64,000 nt of DNA, taken from contig JADNYJ010000178.1 in NCBI GenBank assembly GCA_015501075.1, positions 1-64,000 on the forward strand. Direction: 5' to 3'. The position numbers and the translations under genes are program-made. The notes below the pieces were generated by a model. That model saw nothing but the letters and a program-made list of their open reading frames with translations. It did no database searches and had not been told where the DNA came from. Source of the stretch: Gymnopilus junonius. Taxonomy: Eukaryota > Basidiomycota > Agaricomycetes > Agaricales > Galerinaceae. Every line of letters begins with the position of its first letter. The stretch's first letter is position 1. This document shows positions 12,921 to 24,203 of the stretch, in pieces.

Positions 12921-14571
12921 ATGCCTCAGCCAGTAAATCTCCGTCACCTTGACTTTTTTGAAGACTCTAATTGAGCTTTTTTATAGATTATTCGCCCTGA
13001 CTCTGCTGAATTTCCATGTTTTATAACAAAATTACCTCCAGAACTGATTGCTACCATCCTGAAATACCCCGATATTGAACTGGGCGACATTTTGCGTGTA
13101 CGACGGGTGAATATGTTTTTTCAGACGGAATATGGAGCGACAATTGTTGATTTTGGTCATGTAGACCTGCAAGTATCTCGCCGAAGTCACAAGAACTAAG
13201 GAGTTATGGTGGCGTATACTACACCGGTACACAGACAATCCTTCCCGATTCCTCCATTTGGAGCGGCCTCTCGAGCTGTATACAGCGGAAGAACTGGAGA
13301 ACCATTTTCTACGTCGGAAGGGTGCAGAGATTGGATGGAGAAGTGGGGATGAGAATCCGACTAGGGTCAGAAACTTCCAAAGTGGACAAGCTTTGGCCAT
13401 GCATCTCTTACAGGGCGGTCGATGGCTTTTGGTCACCACGCGTACCGGGTCTGTAACCTACTATGACCTTGAAGAAGACACTATTATTGGACTGCCTCTC
13501 ATCCCCGACCAACTGACAAATCAAAGAAGGAATCATGCAGAAATGGCCGCTGAAATTGACACCAAGTCTCCGATTCCTTCCTTTAATCTTGCACTCGCTT
13601 TGGTAAAGTCCGCGCCCAACAGGGTATCCTCTGATACTTGGGTCCGCATGATTCAAATATGGCGTATTGATCTCGTCCTTGGAAACCAACGCGGAGACAA
13701 ATTGTCTGCGACTCATCTGGTTTCATTCCCACTCCCTGATTTCGTATCTGAAATCAGGTCTCTTTCTATCCTGGGCTGTCAGGTCTCGTACTGTGCAAAT
13801 TGTGTATACCGAAGTTTCGTTGAGTATGCGGCATTTGTAGCGGACTGGACCAGGGCGAAGGAGGCGCCTCTAGCTTATCCCATGCATATTATACCCTTGT
13901 ATGATACAACGGTGGGTATCCCCGATTCCTTGCTTTATATATCATTTACATATTTTTCTTACTAGGAGAATTTAGACCTCCTTCCGAAAAATAGAATCAT
14001 TGCGGTTCTTGTAGGAGACGTTAGACTCTATGATTTTTCCAACGTTCCGGAATTGAAACTGAATGAACTGCCTATGTCACATTTGAGCGAATTAGTTGAC
14101 GCTATTCATCCTCTTTGGAGATCGGAACGCAGCGTTTCAAGACGGATTTGCTACATGTCACAATTATACGATCATCAATATTTTGTTCTGCAAACCAGCA
14201 GGAGAGTCTACTTGGCTGTTATCAATGAAGATAACCATGCGCATCCGCCAATCCAGATGGTCGAGGTTTTCAATCTCCCAACGTCAATTCGATACAAGGG
14301 AAAGCTGCGTATAGGAGCCGCCAGCTCTTTTTTCATCAACCATCCCACTCGAGCCACTCTAATTTCCTACTTCTGGTCGTCAAAGCCACAACGACTCTAC
14401 GCGCGTCAAGGATCTTTTGTCGAGATAAGTCATAAATCATTACCTCCTCGAAATCGAAGCTTTCCAGACCTGGGACCGTTTGTGGACGAGCATTCTGGTC
14501 ACGTTATTCTTTCCGATGGAGCTGAGGGTGCGCAACTAATAGATTTTTCTCTTCTTTACGTGCACAAGTAA
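12921..14571 (+). CDS. F-box domain protein
   Basis: Four exons (12921-12932, 12987-13106, 13165-13911, 13966-14571) give 494 residues. The F-box occupies about residues 16-60: KLPPELIATILKYPDIELGD, then LRVRRTCKYLAEVTRTKELWW. Such proteins act as substrate receptors of SCF ubiquitin ligases through Skp1. The remaining ~430 residues have no leucine-rich repeat register; recurring strand-like blocks (for example GGRWLLVTTRTGSVTYYD) suggest a beta-propeller-like body, but this is inference. It belongs to the many F-box genes of this lineage, and is distinct from the other F-box group in this window. Confidence 0.8.
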
Positions 14572-14618
14572 TGTACTTATGAATAATAACGTGTACAAGT
14601 AATGTACTTATGAATAAT
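14559..14618 (+). repeat. 30-bp tandem duplication across the F-box gene stop
   Basis: The 30-base unit at 14559-14588 is repeated at 14589-14618 with one C-to-T change (ACGTGCACAAG versus ACGTGTACAAG). The first unit contains the last codons and the TAA stop of the upstream F-box gene, so the duplicate lies in its 3' untranslated region. Confidence 0.8.
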
Positions 14619-15447
14619 ATTGGCTGCTCATTGGTGTTAAAGCGAAGTGCCACTGATTCGTAGGTAAGACTTCGTTGTTTAATTTCGTATAAATGGGAGT
14701 GCGTTTGTACAGAATATCCTTTGGATATACTTCCATATTTTAACTTGTCGTCGCATTTCTCACGCTTCACACAAAAACTTATACAATGGAACCATCATCG
14801 GCCACCATGTCAAAATTGACCAGCAACCCCAGAAGACTATCAGTAGGTCCCTTTTCTCCGTTGCCCGCTATCGGCGCTCTATGAAGCAGACGGACGAACT
14901 CGTTGAGCTCATATACTGGGAACCCCTGATCAAGCCAGGTTCGCCCCCGGAAAGATGCTTAAAGAACCGTCAAGAAGCTCGGAGAATGAATGAAGAGAGG
15001 GCTGGTAGACCCGAAGAGCTTGGCTACCGTTCAGATGGACGGGGTGAGGTTACGACACGTGGGCCAGGCGCAGAAGGGGAAGAACTTTCCCTGGCCTGAA
15101 GGTGCCGACTCGCAAACTCGAATGGAAATGGGATCAGCTTTATTATCTGGTCTAGTGCGCCTGGCTTCCTGCTCCACACTATGTCTTGTGTGCTAACCCT
15201 TGGCAGATCTCGAATTTGATTCAGAGGACGAAGACTTTGTGGAGTCACTGCACCGTCACCCTGGTAGGTTGGGTTAACCAGATTGGTCCCAGTACAGGAA
15301 CAACCGGCCTCCCAGACCCTGTAAACTTATGCACGCCCGCAGGGCATCAACCTCCTGGTACTTCGTAGGAAAGGAAATACTAAGGGTAAAGAGTATTGTT
15401 CACTCAGGTATCCAGTGTATGATTGACTTTGGTCATGTATCTGCGCA
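14572..15447. other. Unassigned stretch, possible gene relic on the plus strand
   Basis: From 14786 (ATGGAACC) several overlapping plus frames look protein-like (pieces such as RYRRSMKQTDELVELIYWEP, and DLEFDSEDEDFVESL near 15210). I cannot join them with plausible splice sites, and I recognise no family. It may be an eroded gene. Confidence 0.3.
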
Positions 15448-16500
15448 TTATACCCCACAGCGATCACAATACACTAATACATTATACGGAATTTGCCACC
15501 AGTTATTCGTTGTCTTGGAGTCCAATAAAGCGTTTCCTGTCATTTTCGTAACTTCAGTATCCACCCTAACGCAGACGTCCTGATGGAGTCCAGAAACCTC
15601 TTCCACCCATAATGTCCGCCAGCTCTCTGGTGGGATGGCAAAAACATGCTGTACGTATTCTGACCGTGGAATTCCTGAGGTATGCTGACCGAAAGTGATA
15701 GTGCCGGACTTTGGAAGAAGAAAGCGCTGCAAGGCGTCTAGCCAATATCACTTGCCTCTCTTCTGAGAAAGAGGCGGAAAAAATGCTGAGGCATGACTGG
15801 CGGATATGTAGTGTTGGAGAGGGGTAAGCGATGTCAATGTATTTACAAAACCCTTGATCAGGATCTTCTGGGGCTGTGAGCGACGCTAACAAAGAGTCAT
15901 CAAAGATATCGCCTGCGATAAAAGCGGCTTGGAATGTCTCCGTGGCCGTGTGTCCCAAAACCGGGTTCATCGAAGCGAATCACAGAACGAGAGGAAAATC
16001 AAATGCACCTTCCTGGAGATCAGAGGCTATGAATGACCGATTTTCTTGCGTCATTTCCAACTTTGGGATTGAATATAATCAGCAGATGAATCGTAAAAAA
16101 TCGTAAGAGACTACTTCCAACAGCAACATCCAATATCAAGAAAAAAAAAATCGGATCGTTATGCGTTTGGAGGAGCTTTGACATCTTCATAAGCAGGATT
16201 CTTGGCAATCTTAAGTCTAAAAGCAATGGAATTTTATGTCCATTAGTACAACGACCAGCTATGGAATAAGGAACAATACTTGGCGAATAAAAACTCGGAT
16301 GCATGTCGGATAACCATAAAACTATTTGCAATTGATCATAAGGAGGGAAAGTAAAAAAACGAGAGTTCAAATCGCACATCATAAGCCTTTGCTTGAATAG
16401 ATAAGATGTGTGATTTGAGAGCCTGATCCTCCTGAATACCAGTTAGTTCCTTGAAGAACTCTTGCTCGTCGGTGTCGAGAGAGTAGAGGGACGAGTCTAA
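15448..16500 (-). pseudogene. LaeA-like SAM methyltransferase relic
   Basis: Reading the minus strand in order gives the parts of a fungal class I methyltransferase in three frames: DTDEQEFFKELTGIQ and IQAKAYDV (16500-16390), LKIAKNPAYEDV, FLDIGCCFGND across a likely 55-nt intron (SAM-binding loop), ASDLQEG, ETFQAAFIAGDIFDD (about 15930-15880), SEERQVILARRLAAL, and SGTITFGQH with PESWRTLW near the end. The pieces need at least three frame changes and one internal deletion after GNDARK, and there is no clear start codon. I therefore call it a pseudogene. Intact relatives methylate small secondary metabolites or are of unknown role. Confidence 0.65.
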
Positions 16501-16899
16501 TTATACGTAAGTAATATCGGCTGCTCATTACGGTATGCGTAATGCTATTTTTGAATCAAGAGTCTTTATGATGAGAACAAAAGAACGAGTGGCAAGGCAC
16601 ACAATGGGAAGGATATTGTCCATTGTGCGAGAGCAAGGAATACTTTTTTTCTTGGGCGGTATAAGAATCTAAGGCTCGTTACAGACGTGCCACTCCGCTC
16701 TTCACCCCCTCGCAATCAACTACTGTTCTACTAGTAGATAATATTAATGCCAGTGGAACTCGTAGACCCCCGAGCCCAAAAAAATCAGGAGAGTTTCTCC
16801 AGATCCCCCATCTGATCAAGCGTCGTTAGTGTACCCCCGTCCTGAACTGTTTTATTTGGACAAATGAAACTAATGTCTATCAAAAACTATCAGCAAAAC
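16501..16899. other. Intergenic region
   Basis: No supported coding frame. A short block near 16510-16535 resembles the sequence that follows the 30-bp duplication at about 14620 (both contain GGCTGCTCATT). Confidence 0.3.
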
Positions 16900-19567
16900 G
16901 ACTGATCAGAAGCCAGCTTATATCCAGCAGCTTCCTTTCGAGTTGCTGTCCATGATCTTCACAATGGTATGCCTGCCTCATTCAGACGCAGGCGAAAAAA
17001 AACTATGTATATCGCACCAAACGAGAGCGAACCTCCCTTCCTTCTCCTTAGGGTCTGCAAGCTTTGGGCACAGGTCGCCATTCGCACAAGGCCTCTATGG
17101 AACCGCATCTGTGTGCCTGACCTGACCAATTCTTCACTAACAAACGACCATTGCGAGAAAATATGCGAATTAACGAAGGTTTGGCTCACTTATTCCGGAT
17201 ACGTTCAGAGGCACCGGTTGACAAGGAGAAAAGGCGGCATAGGGCGACGTGGTGCGCCAGAGAATTTTTTGACGCGTTCTGTGACTCAGTAGTGATGTGC
17301 CGGCTCGGGCTTGGCCCGAAAGCCCTGGCTTTGGCCTGGCTTGAGGGGGCTTGGGCTTCATATAATCGTGGGCCGGGCCAAAAGCCAAGAATCAGGCTTG
17401 GCCCGGCCTGGCTTTGGCCTAAGCCGGGGCTTTTGGTAGATATACACGATTTCGTCAATTTTTACTTCAAAACCGTTGTAATTAGTTATGTCTATGAACT
17501 ATCTAACATATTTACACTATTCTATGAATTTTTGAGCACAGGAGAGCAAGAAATGAAGCAAACTGTGTGCGATAAACATACCTGAAGCAAGTAAGGACAT
17601 GAAGGACATACCTCAGAGCATAAGTATGCACGAACAAAGCACTCCCAGGTGCGCGATAGGTCTTGTCGAGCAGATGCACACGTCTGTTTGTGTCGCCGGT
17701 GGGGATGGTCGAGGAAGGCGGTAGCGATGGCCTTCATCACTATTCTGCAAGAAAAGAAAGTAGTATTCAGTTAGCTGCGTTGTCGGGGGGTGCGTTGCGA
17801 CGTACCTCATGATTCTTTCTCCTCGCCATGGCCCATCCCATCGTCGTTCTGTCCATGTTCATCTGTTTGGCGCCACGCGGTCTTGATATCTGCAGCGTTC
17901 TCTGTGTGAGAAGTAGGCCGTGAGGGCGAGGACGCGCCGTTGTATCCCTGGTTATCCGTTTGATGTTTCGAATATGTAAAATGAGGTCCACATCCCCCTT
18001 CGAAGGGAGGAGCGAGCGGGGTCGTTGATGGGCTCTGTAAGTCTGCTGTAAAGAAGAACAATTTTGTTATAAAATCGTGCTAGATGTGATAGAAAAACAT
18101 CTGCTTACCTTTTCGTTGAGTTTGGAAGCCGTGGAGCGACACAATGGGCGGGGATAGCGATGATCGGTCTTGCATGAGGGATCGTCGTTCGCGTGCTCTG
18201 CGCGGTTCGTCATGATGTGGCACAGGTTTTGAACCCGCGCCGTCGGTTTCTGTGCAAGGGTGGGACTGGGTGGTCAGCTGCGTCGAACGGTGTCGTAATC
18301 CACATACCTGTCACCAGCTGCGATCCTTCAGTATGTCATATCCTCGCATGAGGGAGGGGCAGCACGCTGTGCAGTACGAGGAGGGAGGAGATGGAGGGGT
18401 GGTGTTGGAATGTCGGGTGGAGAGCGAAGATACCGTGTTGAAAGCGGTTGATCTTGTTCAGGCGGAGTTTGAATTCGTCGGAACCGTTGACGGGACACTG
18501 GTATCTCGCTAAAAAAGCCAAAAATGACGTCTCTTCGACGCATTTCAGGTTGCATTTCTGAAGCATAAAAGCCGGGGCTCAGGCCGGGGGCTCAGGCTTT
18601 CAAAAATTGTGGGCCGGGCCCAAAGCCGACTTAGGCCAACCCTCCAGGCCCGGCTTGGCCCGGCTTTTTTTGGCCTGGCTTGGCCCGGCCTGGGGCTTCA
18701 GGCCGGAGCCGGCACATCACTATCTGTGAGCACGAAACGAGATGGCGCACCTTAGAGATCGAACTTGATAACGATCTAATGGAGAGGTTCTATGACCATG
18801 TCGTGAGGCGCGCCTGGTTTCGCGAAAAAACAGAACCGTGCCGCCGCAGGCGAGCTCTAAATCTCCAAGGTCTCAAGCTCTTTTTTCCTCGGCATGCCGA
18901 ATTGCTACCTCATGTTAAAGAGATTTATAAATGGATTTCTGTCCTCAGAGACTTGGAGACGCTTGAATTGATATGCTTCCCCTCGATCATGGCCACATTA
19001 AACATATAGACACCTGATTTGATATCGTTCCCCCCGGCCACGTTCCTAGGAAATCTGGATTTCATCCCGCTCGAACGCCTTAAGGTGGTCAAAATTATCT
19101 TCAATTGGAATTTGTCCATCGAGAAGACTCTAGCGATATTACGGCGTTGCAAATCGGCGATAGAAATCGTTTTGGGCACTATCTGGCCTACCAGTAGCTC
19201 GTTCAAGAAAGACTCCGATTATACACCGCTGAAGGACTACACTTTTGACGCAATGGTGCGGCTCAAGCTCACAGGAGTTGAGGATCCAATCGACCTTTTA
19301 GACAAACTTAGTCTGCCAAACTTGAAAGACCTCGAAATCGGAGTTGACCACCCATTTCCAAGATACCCAGCACATAAGCCCCAAGCCTTACAAGATTTTG
19401 TCGAACGGTCCAGATGTCGCCTTAGCTGTTTCAAAATCGTTGAACCTAGATTTACCAACGAACGGATGAAAGAGTATCATAGCTTATCTTTCCTGCGTGA
19501 CGTTGAATTTGTAGCTGTTCTTCGAAAATCCGTCCAGGACGACCTGTGGAAATGTTTATCTCCATAA
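16900..19567 (+). pseudogene. F-box/LRR gene split by a transposon and a stop codon
   Basis: The 5' part (16900-17284) shows an F-box core IQQLPFELLSMIF, then PPFLLLRVCKLWAQVAIRTR and LWNRICVPD. The 3' part (18730-19567) continues with RWRTLEIELDNDLMERFYDH and leucine-rich segments such as LIPLERLKVVKI-like repeats and LPNLKDLEIGVDHPF. Between them sits a ~1.44-kb repeat-rich insertion. Removing it with one copy of its target duplication joins FFDAF to CEHETRWRTLEI in frame, matching the paralogue at 51959-53437 (ILELFIRHERRWRTLEI). A TAG at 19007-19009 and a frame change near 16975 add to the damage. This is a dead member of the minus-strand F-box group found at 51.9-56.8 kb. Confidence 0.75.
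17285..18722. mobile_element. Non-autonomous hAT-like transposon with GC-rich ends
   Basis: The ends are inverted copies of TAGTGATGTGCCGGCTC (17290-17306 and, reversed, 18706-18722). Next to them are GC-rich subterminal arrays built on GGCTTGGCCCG/CGGGCCAAGCC. The flanking host sequence carries a duplicated TCTGTGA (17278-17284 and 18723-18729), and deleting one copy restores the F-box reading frame, so this is the target-site duplication. On the left a few bases (CTCAG) lie between it and the repeat. An 8-bp-class duplication, TAGTGATG-type ends and subterminal repeats fit the hAT superfamily. No transposase frame is present inside, so it is non-autonomous. Confidence 0.7.
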
Positions 19568-19968
19568 GATGTAGGGCTCGCTGAGTAGATGTCAGATATC
19601 CATCATGCCAACGTCTAGTCTGTATATTGAATTGCACATACTTGAAAGCGACACCCGTATTTGTAGAACAAGAAGCCCTATGCATAGAGTATCAAGCAGC
19701 AAACATTTGACAAGGCAGAGAACACAAAGCCTCTTATCTTTACCGCGTCCATCATTCAGTGCATGCAATTTCAAAATGTATTTCGCCTGTTTTCCAGAGG
19801 GACCAAGGGAGGTTTTGACAGACAACGGAAAGGTAGGTCCTGATAAAATTCCAGAAAACAAAGCCGTGAAAAACAAATATTTACATTTTTAAATTCGCCA
19901 TTCTCGCGAAAGTCACCACCCTCGTTCACTTGAATCGATATGGGCTCCACTACTCCCAAACCGCACCA
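19568..19968. other. Intergenic region
   Basis: Short ORFs on both strands with no domain or splice support; it contains the promoter of the bisphosphate nucleotidase gene. Confidence 0.3.
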
Positions 19969-21300
19969 ATGTCGCAAGCATACAGCGCAGAAGAAGAAGT
20001 AGCCGTCGCCGCTGTGCGTAGAGCCTCGCACCTTACGTCGGCAGTGTTCAACAAACTCGTGAAAAATGAGACACTGACCAAGGGAGACAAGTCACCAGTA
20101 ACGGGTACGATAGCAAATCGCAGTCTTTTATTTTTTGCTAAACATGTATACATTGGGATCTCTTATGTTCAGTCGGCGATTTCGCAGCTCAAGCGGTTAT
20201 CAGCTCGATGTTGAAACACGCCTTTCCAGAAGATCCCATTGTCGGAGAGGAAGATGCAGCGGAGCTGCGCATAGAGTCTGGGAAGGAGATGAAGGATCGT
20301 ATCGTCGCACTAGCGAATGAGGCTCTGACGGAAGAACTTGGCCTCGGTGACAATCAGAATTGGGGCATTGGTCCAGGACAGGAGAAAACTGATGCAGAGA
20401 TCCTGGATGCCATTGACAGAGGGAACTATGAAGGAGGAAGCAGCGGAAGTGCGCCAATTTTCTTCTCTCTCCGTTGTTTTAACGCCTTTTCAACAATGTC
20501 TATCCCTCTTCTGCAGGAATGTGGACGATCGACCCCATCGACGGCACGAAAGGCTTCCTCCGCGGCGAGCAATATGCTGTCTGTCTTTCCCTCATCGTGG
20601 ACGCACAGGTCCAAGTAGGCGTCATAGGATGCCCCAATCTACCCATTGACCCAGCAAACCCAGAGAAAGGTACTGGCGTGATATTCAAGGCTGTGCGCGG
20701 GCAAGGCACCCACCAGGTATGTTGGGTCTACGACGCATATCCATGTCACGAAGCTTAACTCCTCTTCTCTTTCGTTCTAGCTAACGCTTTCCGGTGCGAA
20801 TCCCACTCCGCTTCGAATTCCACCCTCCACCCCGTCCACGCTTGCCTTCCTTGAATCTGTTGAAGCAGCGCACTCGAAATTGTCCTTCAACGACCGCGTC
20901 GCGTCGTTGTTGGGCATAATACGCCCTCCCGTCCGGATGGACAGCCAAGCCAAATATGGCTGTCTGGTCCGAGGCGAAGGAGGTGCATATCTCCGCATGC
21001 CTACTGGTGTCGGATATAGGGAAAAAATTTGGGTGAGCATATATTGATGCATTCACTTATATATCGACTAATATTGGCTTTTGCATTTCGTTTGTCGCTT
21101 AGGATCATGCCCCTGGACACATTCTCGTCGAAGAAGCTGGTGGCGTTGTTACTGATTCCAGAGGAGAACCACTGAACTTTGGTTTGGGGCGCACGCTTGG
21201 GGAAAATTACGGCGTCATCGCTGCCGGAAAAGACATCCATCCTCTTGTCCTAGGAGCTGTACAAAAAGCCCTTGCGGAAGAGACAAAGGCCAAAGTTTGA
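19969..21300 (+). CDS. MET22: 3'(2'),5'-bisphosphate nucleotidase (Hal2/Met22 type)
   Basis: Dephosphorylates 3'-phosphoadenosine 5'-phosphate to AMP, keeping sulfate assimilation and RNA processing free of inhibitor; the yeast enzyme is the lithium/sodium target. Exons 19969-20104, 20173-20448, 20517-20716, 20781-21032 and 21103-21300 join into 353 residues, the usual length. Metal-binding motifs of the Li-sensitive phosphatase family are visible: GEEDA (Glu71), WTIDPIDGTKGF (Asp143, Asp146) and the C-terminal DHAPGHILVEEAGG, where WDxAxG is usual. The start ATG at 19969 directly precedes [18 protein letters not shown], the typical N terminus. Confidence 0.93.
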
Positions 21301-22345
21301 TGTAGCAGAATTGGAAAAACAATTAATTAAAAAATAGGTATTTCACCCATATGCCTGAATGCATTGATACTTGCGCACAGACCAATAAGAACTGCTATCT
21401 CCGACGTTCAGACAGAAGTCGTATGGCTTATGAGGACGGCTGGTTCTGCAAGTCCTGTCATACTTGATCATCACCTTGACCCTAGCTTTCACCATTGTTA
21501 AGGAATGCTGTGGCTCGTCGGAAATCCACGATATCATAAGCGCGTTGCGTTTCAGATAGACATATGTAAGTTATATATATCTTTCGCTTATCGTTATTGA
21601 GCTGATTAACACCTACGGTCGCAAGAAATATAGTCAGATTGAATTGAAAGCAATCCGTTCACATACATGTACCATAGTGATGCCAATTGCTTGCACATCG
21701 GGCTGCAGAAAGCTGCGACGCCGCAAAATATGTTGTAAGATTGGAACAGGGTAATTGACAGCGTTGCTTGCGGTCACTCCTGCAAGAAAAACATTATGAA
21801 GGTTAGTAGCCTTTTCTGCAGCCCTTACTTAAAATACGGGTGATCCTTTCCTTCAGTTCCTAGGTCAGACGCCGTATAAGTTATTTGGAGGAGATGATAA
21901 TGTAAATTCTTTCCTCGTGAGAATGTCTTTATATTTACATCGCAGGCGCTGACGATTTTCCGCGTGCTGGGAAGCCACCACTGAGCGCAGCCACTGCTGG
22001 CACCAACCTCTGTTTCTTTGGGAAACAGCATGAAAGAAACACGTCACCTGATTTCTTTTAGGTGTTTCTCAAGAAACCAGCATTCGGCCTTGCCTAATTT
22101 GGTATGGCCGACCGGTGTTTCTCAAGAAAACAGTGGAAAAAAAGTCATATGACGTGTTTCCTAGGTACTGTTTCCTCAAGAAACACTACTCAGTGCCAGC
22201 AGTGAGCAGAAGTTACGTTATTCCTAAAAATAGCTCTGCACTAGCGCAATCCAGTGGCGCTGTCTAGTTCCGGAAGACATTACGTTGGAGAGGGGTTTGC
22301 TGGCCAGGACATCTTTTCTTGAACTTGAACAGAGCTCTAACGATC
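21301..22345. other. Intergenic region with a foldback element
   Basis: No gene is supported. The only structured part is the inverted-repeat element at 21992-22204, described separately. Confidence 0.4.
21992..22204. repeat. Foldback (MITE-like) element, 213 bp
   Basis: The outer ends are inverted: CACTGCTGGCAC at 21992-22003 against GTGCCAGCAGTG at 22193-22204. The similarity continues inward over about 60 bases per arm, including GAAACACGTCA on the left and TGACGTGTTTC on the right. Inside are several copies of the palindrome-like GTTTCTCAAGAAAC. No coding frame is present. I could not find a convincing target-site duplication. Confidence 0.55.
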
Positions 22346-23615
22346 ATGTCCAGCCAACCCACGCAGCTTCCAAACCCATATACTCCGATGGCATTTTTCC
22401 CGCCTGACTTAGCATACGAGGTCACCATTGCGTCTTATGTAGCAGTTGGCTCCCTATCGGTATGTCAGCAGTCGGCATCACTCAATAGTGCCAGCGTCTG
22501 ACGAGTAACTCTTTAGGTATTGATCTGGGATATCCTGACAAATCTTCAATCCGACTGGCAGATGTTAAGGAAGAGTAAAATTAGTATCTCGATTATTGCT
22601 TATTTTCTTTCCAGGTGGGTGCAACCATTCTTTGTAGGTATTTAATTCAGGTCTTTCAGGTCTGCATCTCTTGCGTACCTACTTGGCGTCAGTACCGCAT
22701 CAAGTCAGCCTGTCTGAATTTTCCATAAAATTAGCCCCTGACGACGACCTTTGAAGCTGCCCCCATTCGAAATTGTGCTCTTATCCAACGAATTCAAATC
22801 ATATACCCGCTTACTTACCCAGCCACGTCTCTGCTGTTTTTCTTTCGCATCCAGGCGATGTACACGGGACATAATTGGGTCATTGCATTCTTCTTCTCCC
22901 TGTGGCTAGGAGGTATTGGAGGATCCCTCACTCCACTTCTGGGCGTCTCAGGGTCAAATATTGGGACAACGGATTACTGCGTAAATTCACGCCTTGAACC
23001 ATTCGTCTTTGTTTCATCCGTCATTTTTGCCTTGAATGATACGCTGATTTTCTGCGCCATGAGCTGGCGACTTATGAGCAACTCTTACGAAAATCCAACA
23101 ATTAAGAACAAATGTTGTACGATTGTGTTGGGTAAATATCTTCCAGCTTTCTCGAAAGGTCTTTTGCAGGGCGGACAAGCATATTACTTGTGAGTGATGA
23201 ATAGTGGTATCTCTCTTTAGTTGACACTGAACTCCTATGGCTTTGTAGAACTACCATAGGCCTCAACATCGTCACTGCATCCCTTTTCTTCAACAAGTCT
23301 ATTCCAATTGTATACAGGTCCTTCGTCGGTGTCCCCAATCTAGTCCTCATGAACAACATGGGTTGCCACATGTACCGAAAAATCAGGTGTGGTGCTTATA
23401 ACGACTTTCCCGCCAACAACCTCAACACCGTATCTGACCATTTTCAACCTGAAATGTTGTTCAAAATCTCAAGCCGCCAGGCAGAGTCCATCGTAAGCAT
23501 GGAACTCCACAGGATGGCTGTTGGTCAGATTTCCCGTGCAGGCGGCGAAACTGATTCAAAGAGCGCGAACCCCACTGTTGGAGGACTCGAATTCTTCTGC
23601 AGTGATGCAGTATGA
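22346..23615 (+). CDS. Multi-pass membrane protein, tandem copy 1
   Basis: Five exons (22346-22459, 22517-22614, 22660-22687, 22735-23189, 23249-23615) give 353 residues. About seven hydrophobic segments can be seen, beginning with ASYVAVGSLSVLIWDILTN and including YPATSLLFFFRIQAM, FFFSLWLGGIGGSLTPLLG, FVFVSSVIFALNDTLIFCAM and LNIVTASLFFN. The layout resembles the large families of seven-helix proteins of unknown function in Agaricomycetes. No ligand or enzyme motif is recognisable. A paralogue in the same orientation follows at 24204. The intron after LLAYLLG is the least certain. Confidence 0.7.
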
Positions 23616-24203
23616 CCATAAACTTCACTAACGTATGTGATTAATAGATGAAGTCTCTCCCATTTACTAATGACTTCATCTCGGCAGATGTAGTATATGT
23701 CCTGACCGTGTTTGCTATTTAACTCTGCGACAATCTCCTGTGTCTTCATTTCTTGCCAATCTTCAGTCTTACTTGTTCAAAACCGGACATGAGGAGTAAA
23801 GTATACTATATTCAGGTGACCAAATGAAAATCTGCGTAGTCACTTTACGAAACGATGAAATGGCGGGCCGTTTGCCAGAAGCACCAGGTACCATTGGAGT
23901 ATGATAGGATGATGACACATTTTACGTCTACAAGACAGGATCGTCAACTTACAAACAGTCTATGACTCTATTCTGGGTCTTGTAGGGTTGAAGTCCATAC
24001 TAGAGGCGGTGCGGAGAAATCGGTGCCGCATTTGAACGCTAGAGGGCGCCCATCATTCTAAAAATAATTTCTATCTCATGCCACCTCGACTTCGAATTTG
24101 ATACTTAAAGCCCATTCCAGACGTAACGATAGCGCCATGATGCCCTCACCCGTCATCGTCACCCTTTGACTGAACGTTCAAAGCGTTCAAACGTTCATCC
24201 AGC
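23616..24203. other. Intergenic region between the membrane-protein copies
   Basis: No coding frame supported; nothing repeated or structured was noticed. Confidence 0.35.

Noticed and set aside
16020..16382. 120-codon minus ORF starting MMCDLNSRFF
   Set aside because: It overlaps the methyltransferase relic in another frame; the motif-bearing frames explain the region better.
17151..17585. 144-codon ORF running from the F-box gene into the repeat
   Set aside because: It is a read-through of the F-box frame into the transposon end, not a gene.
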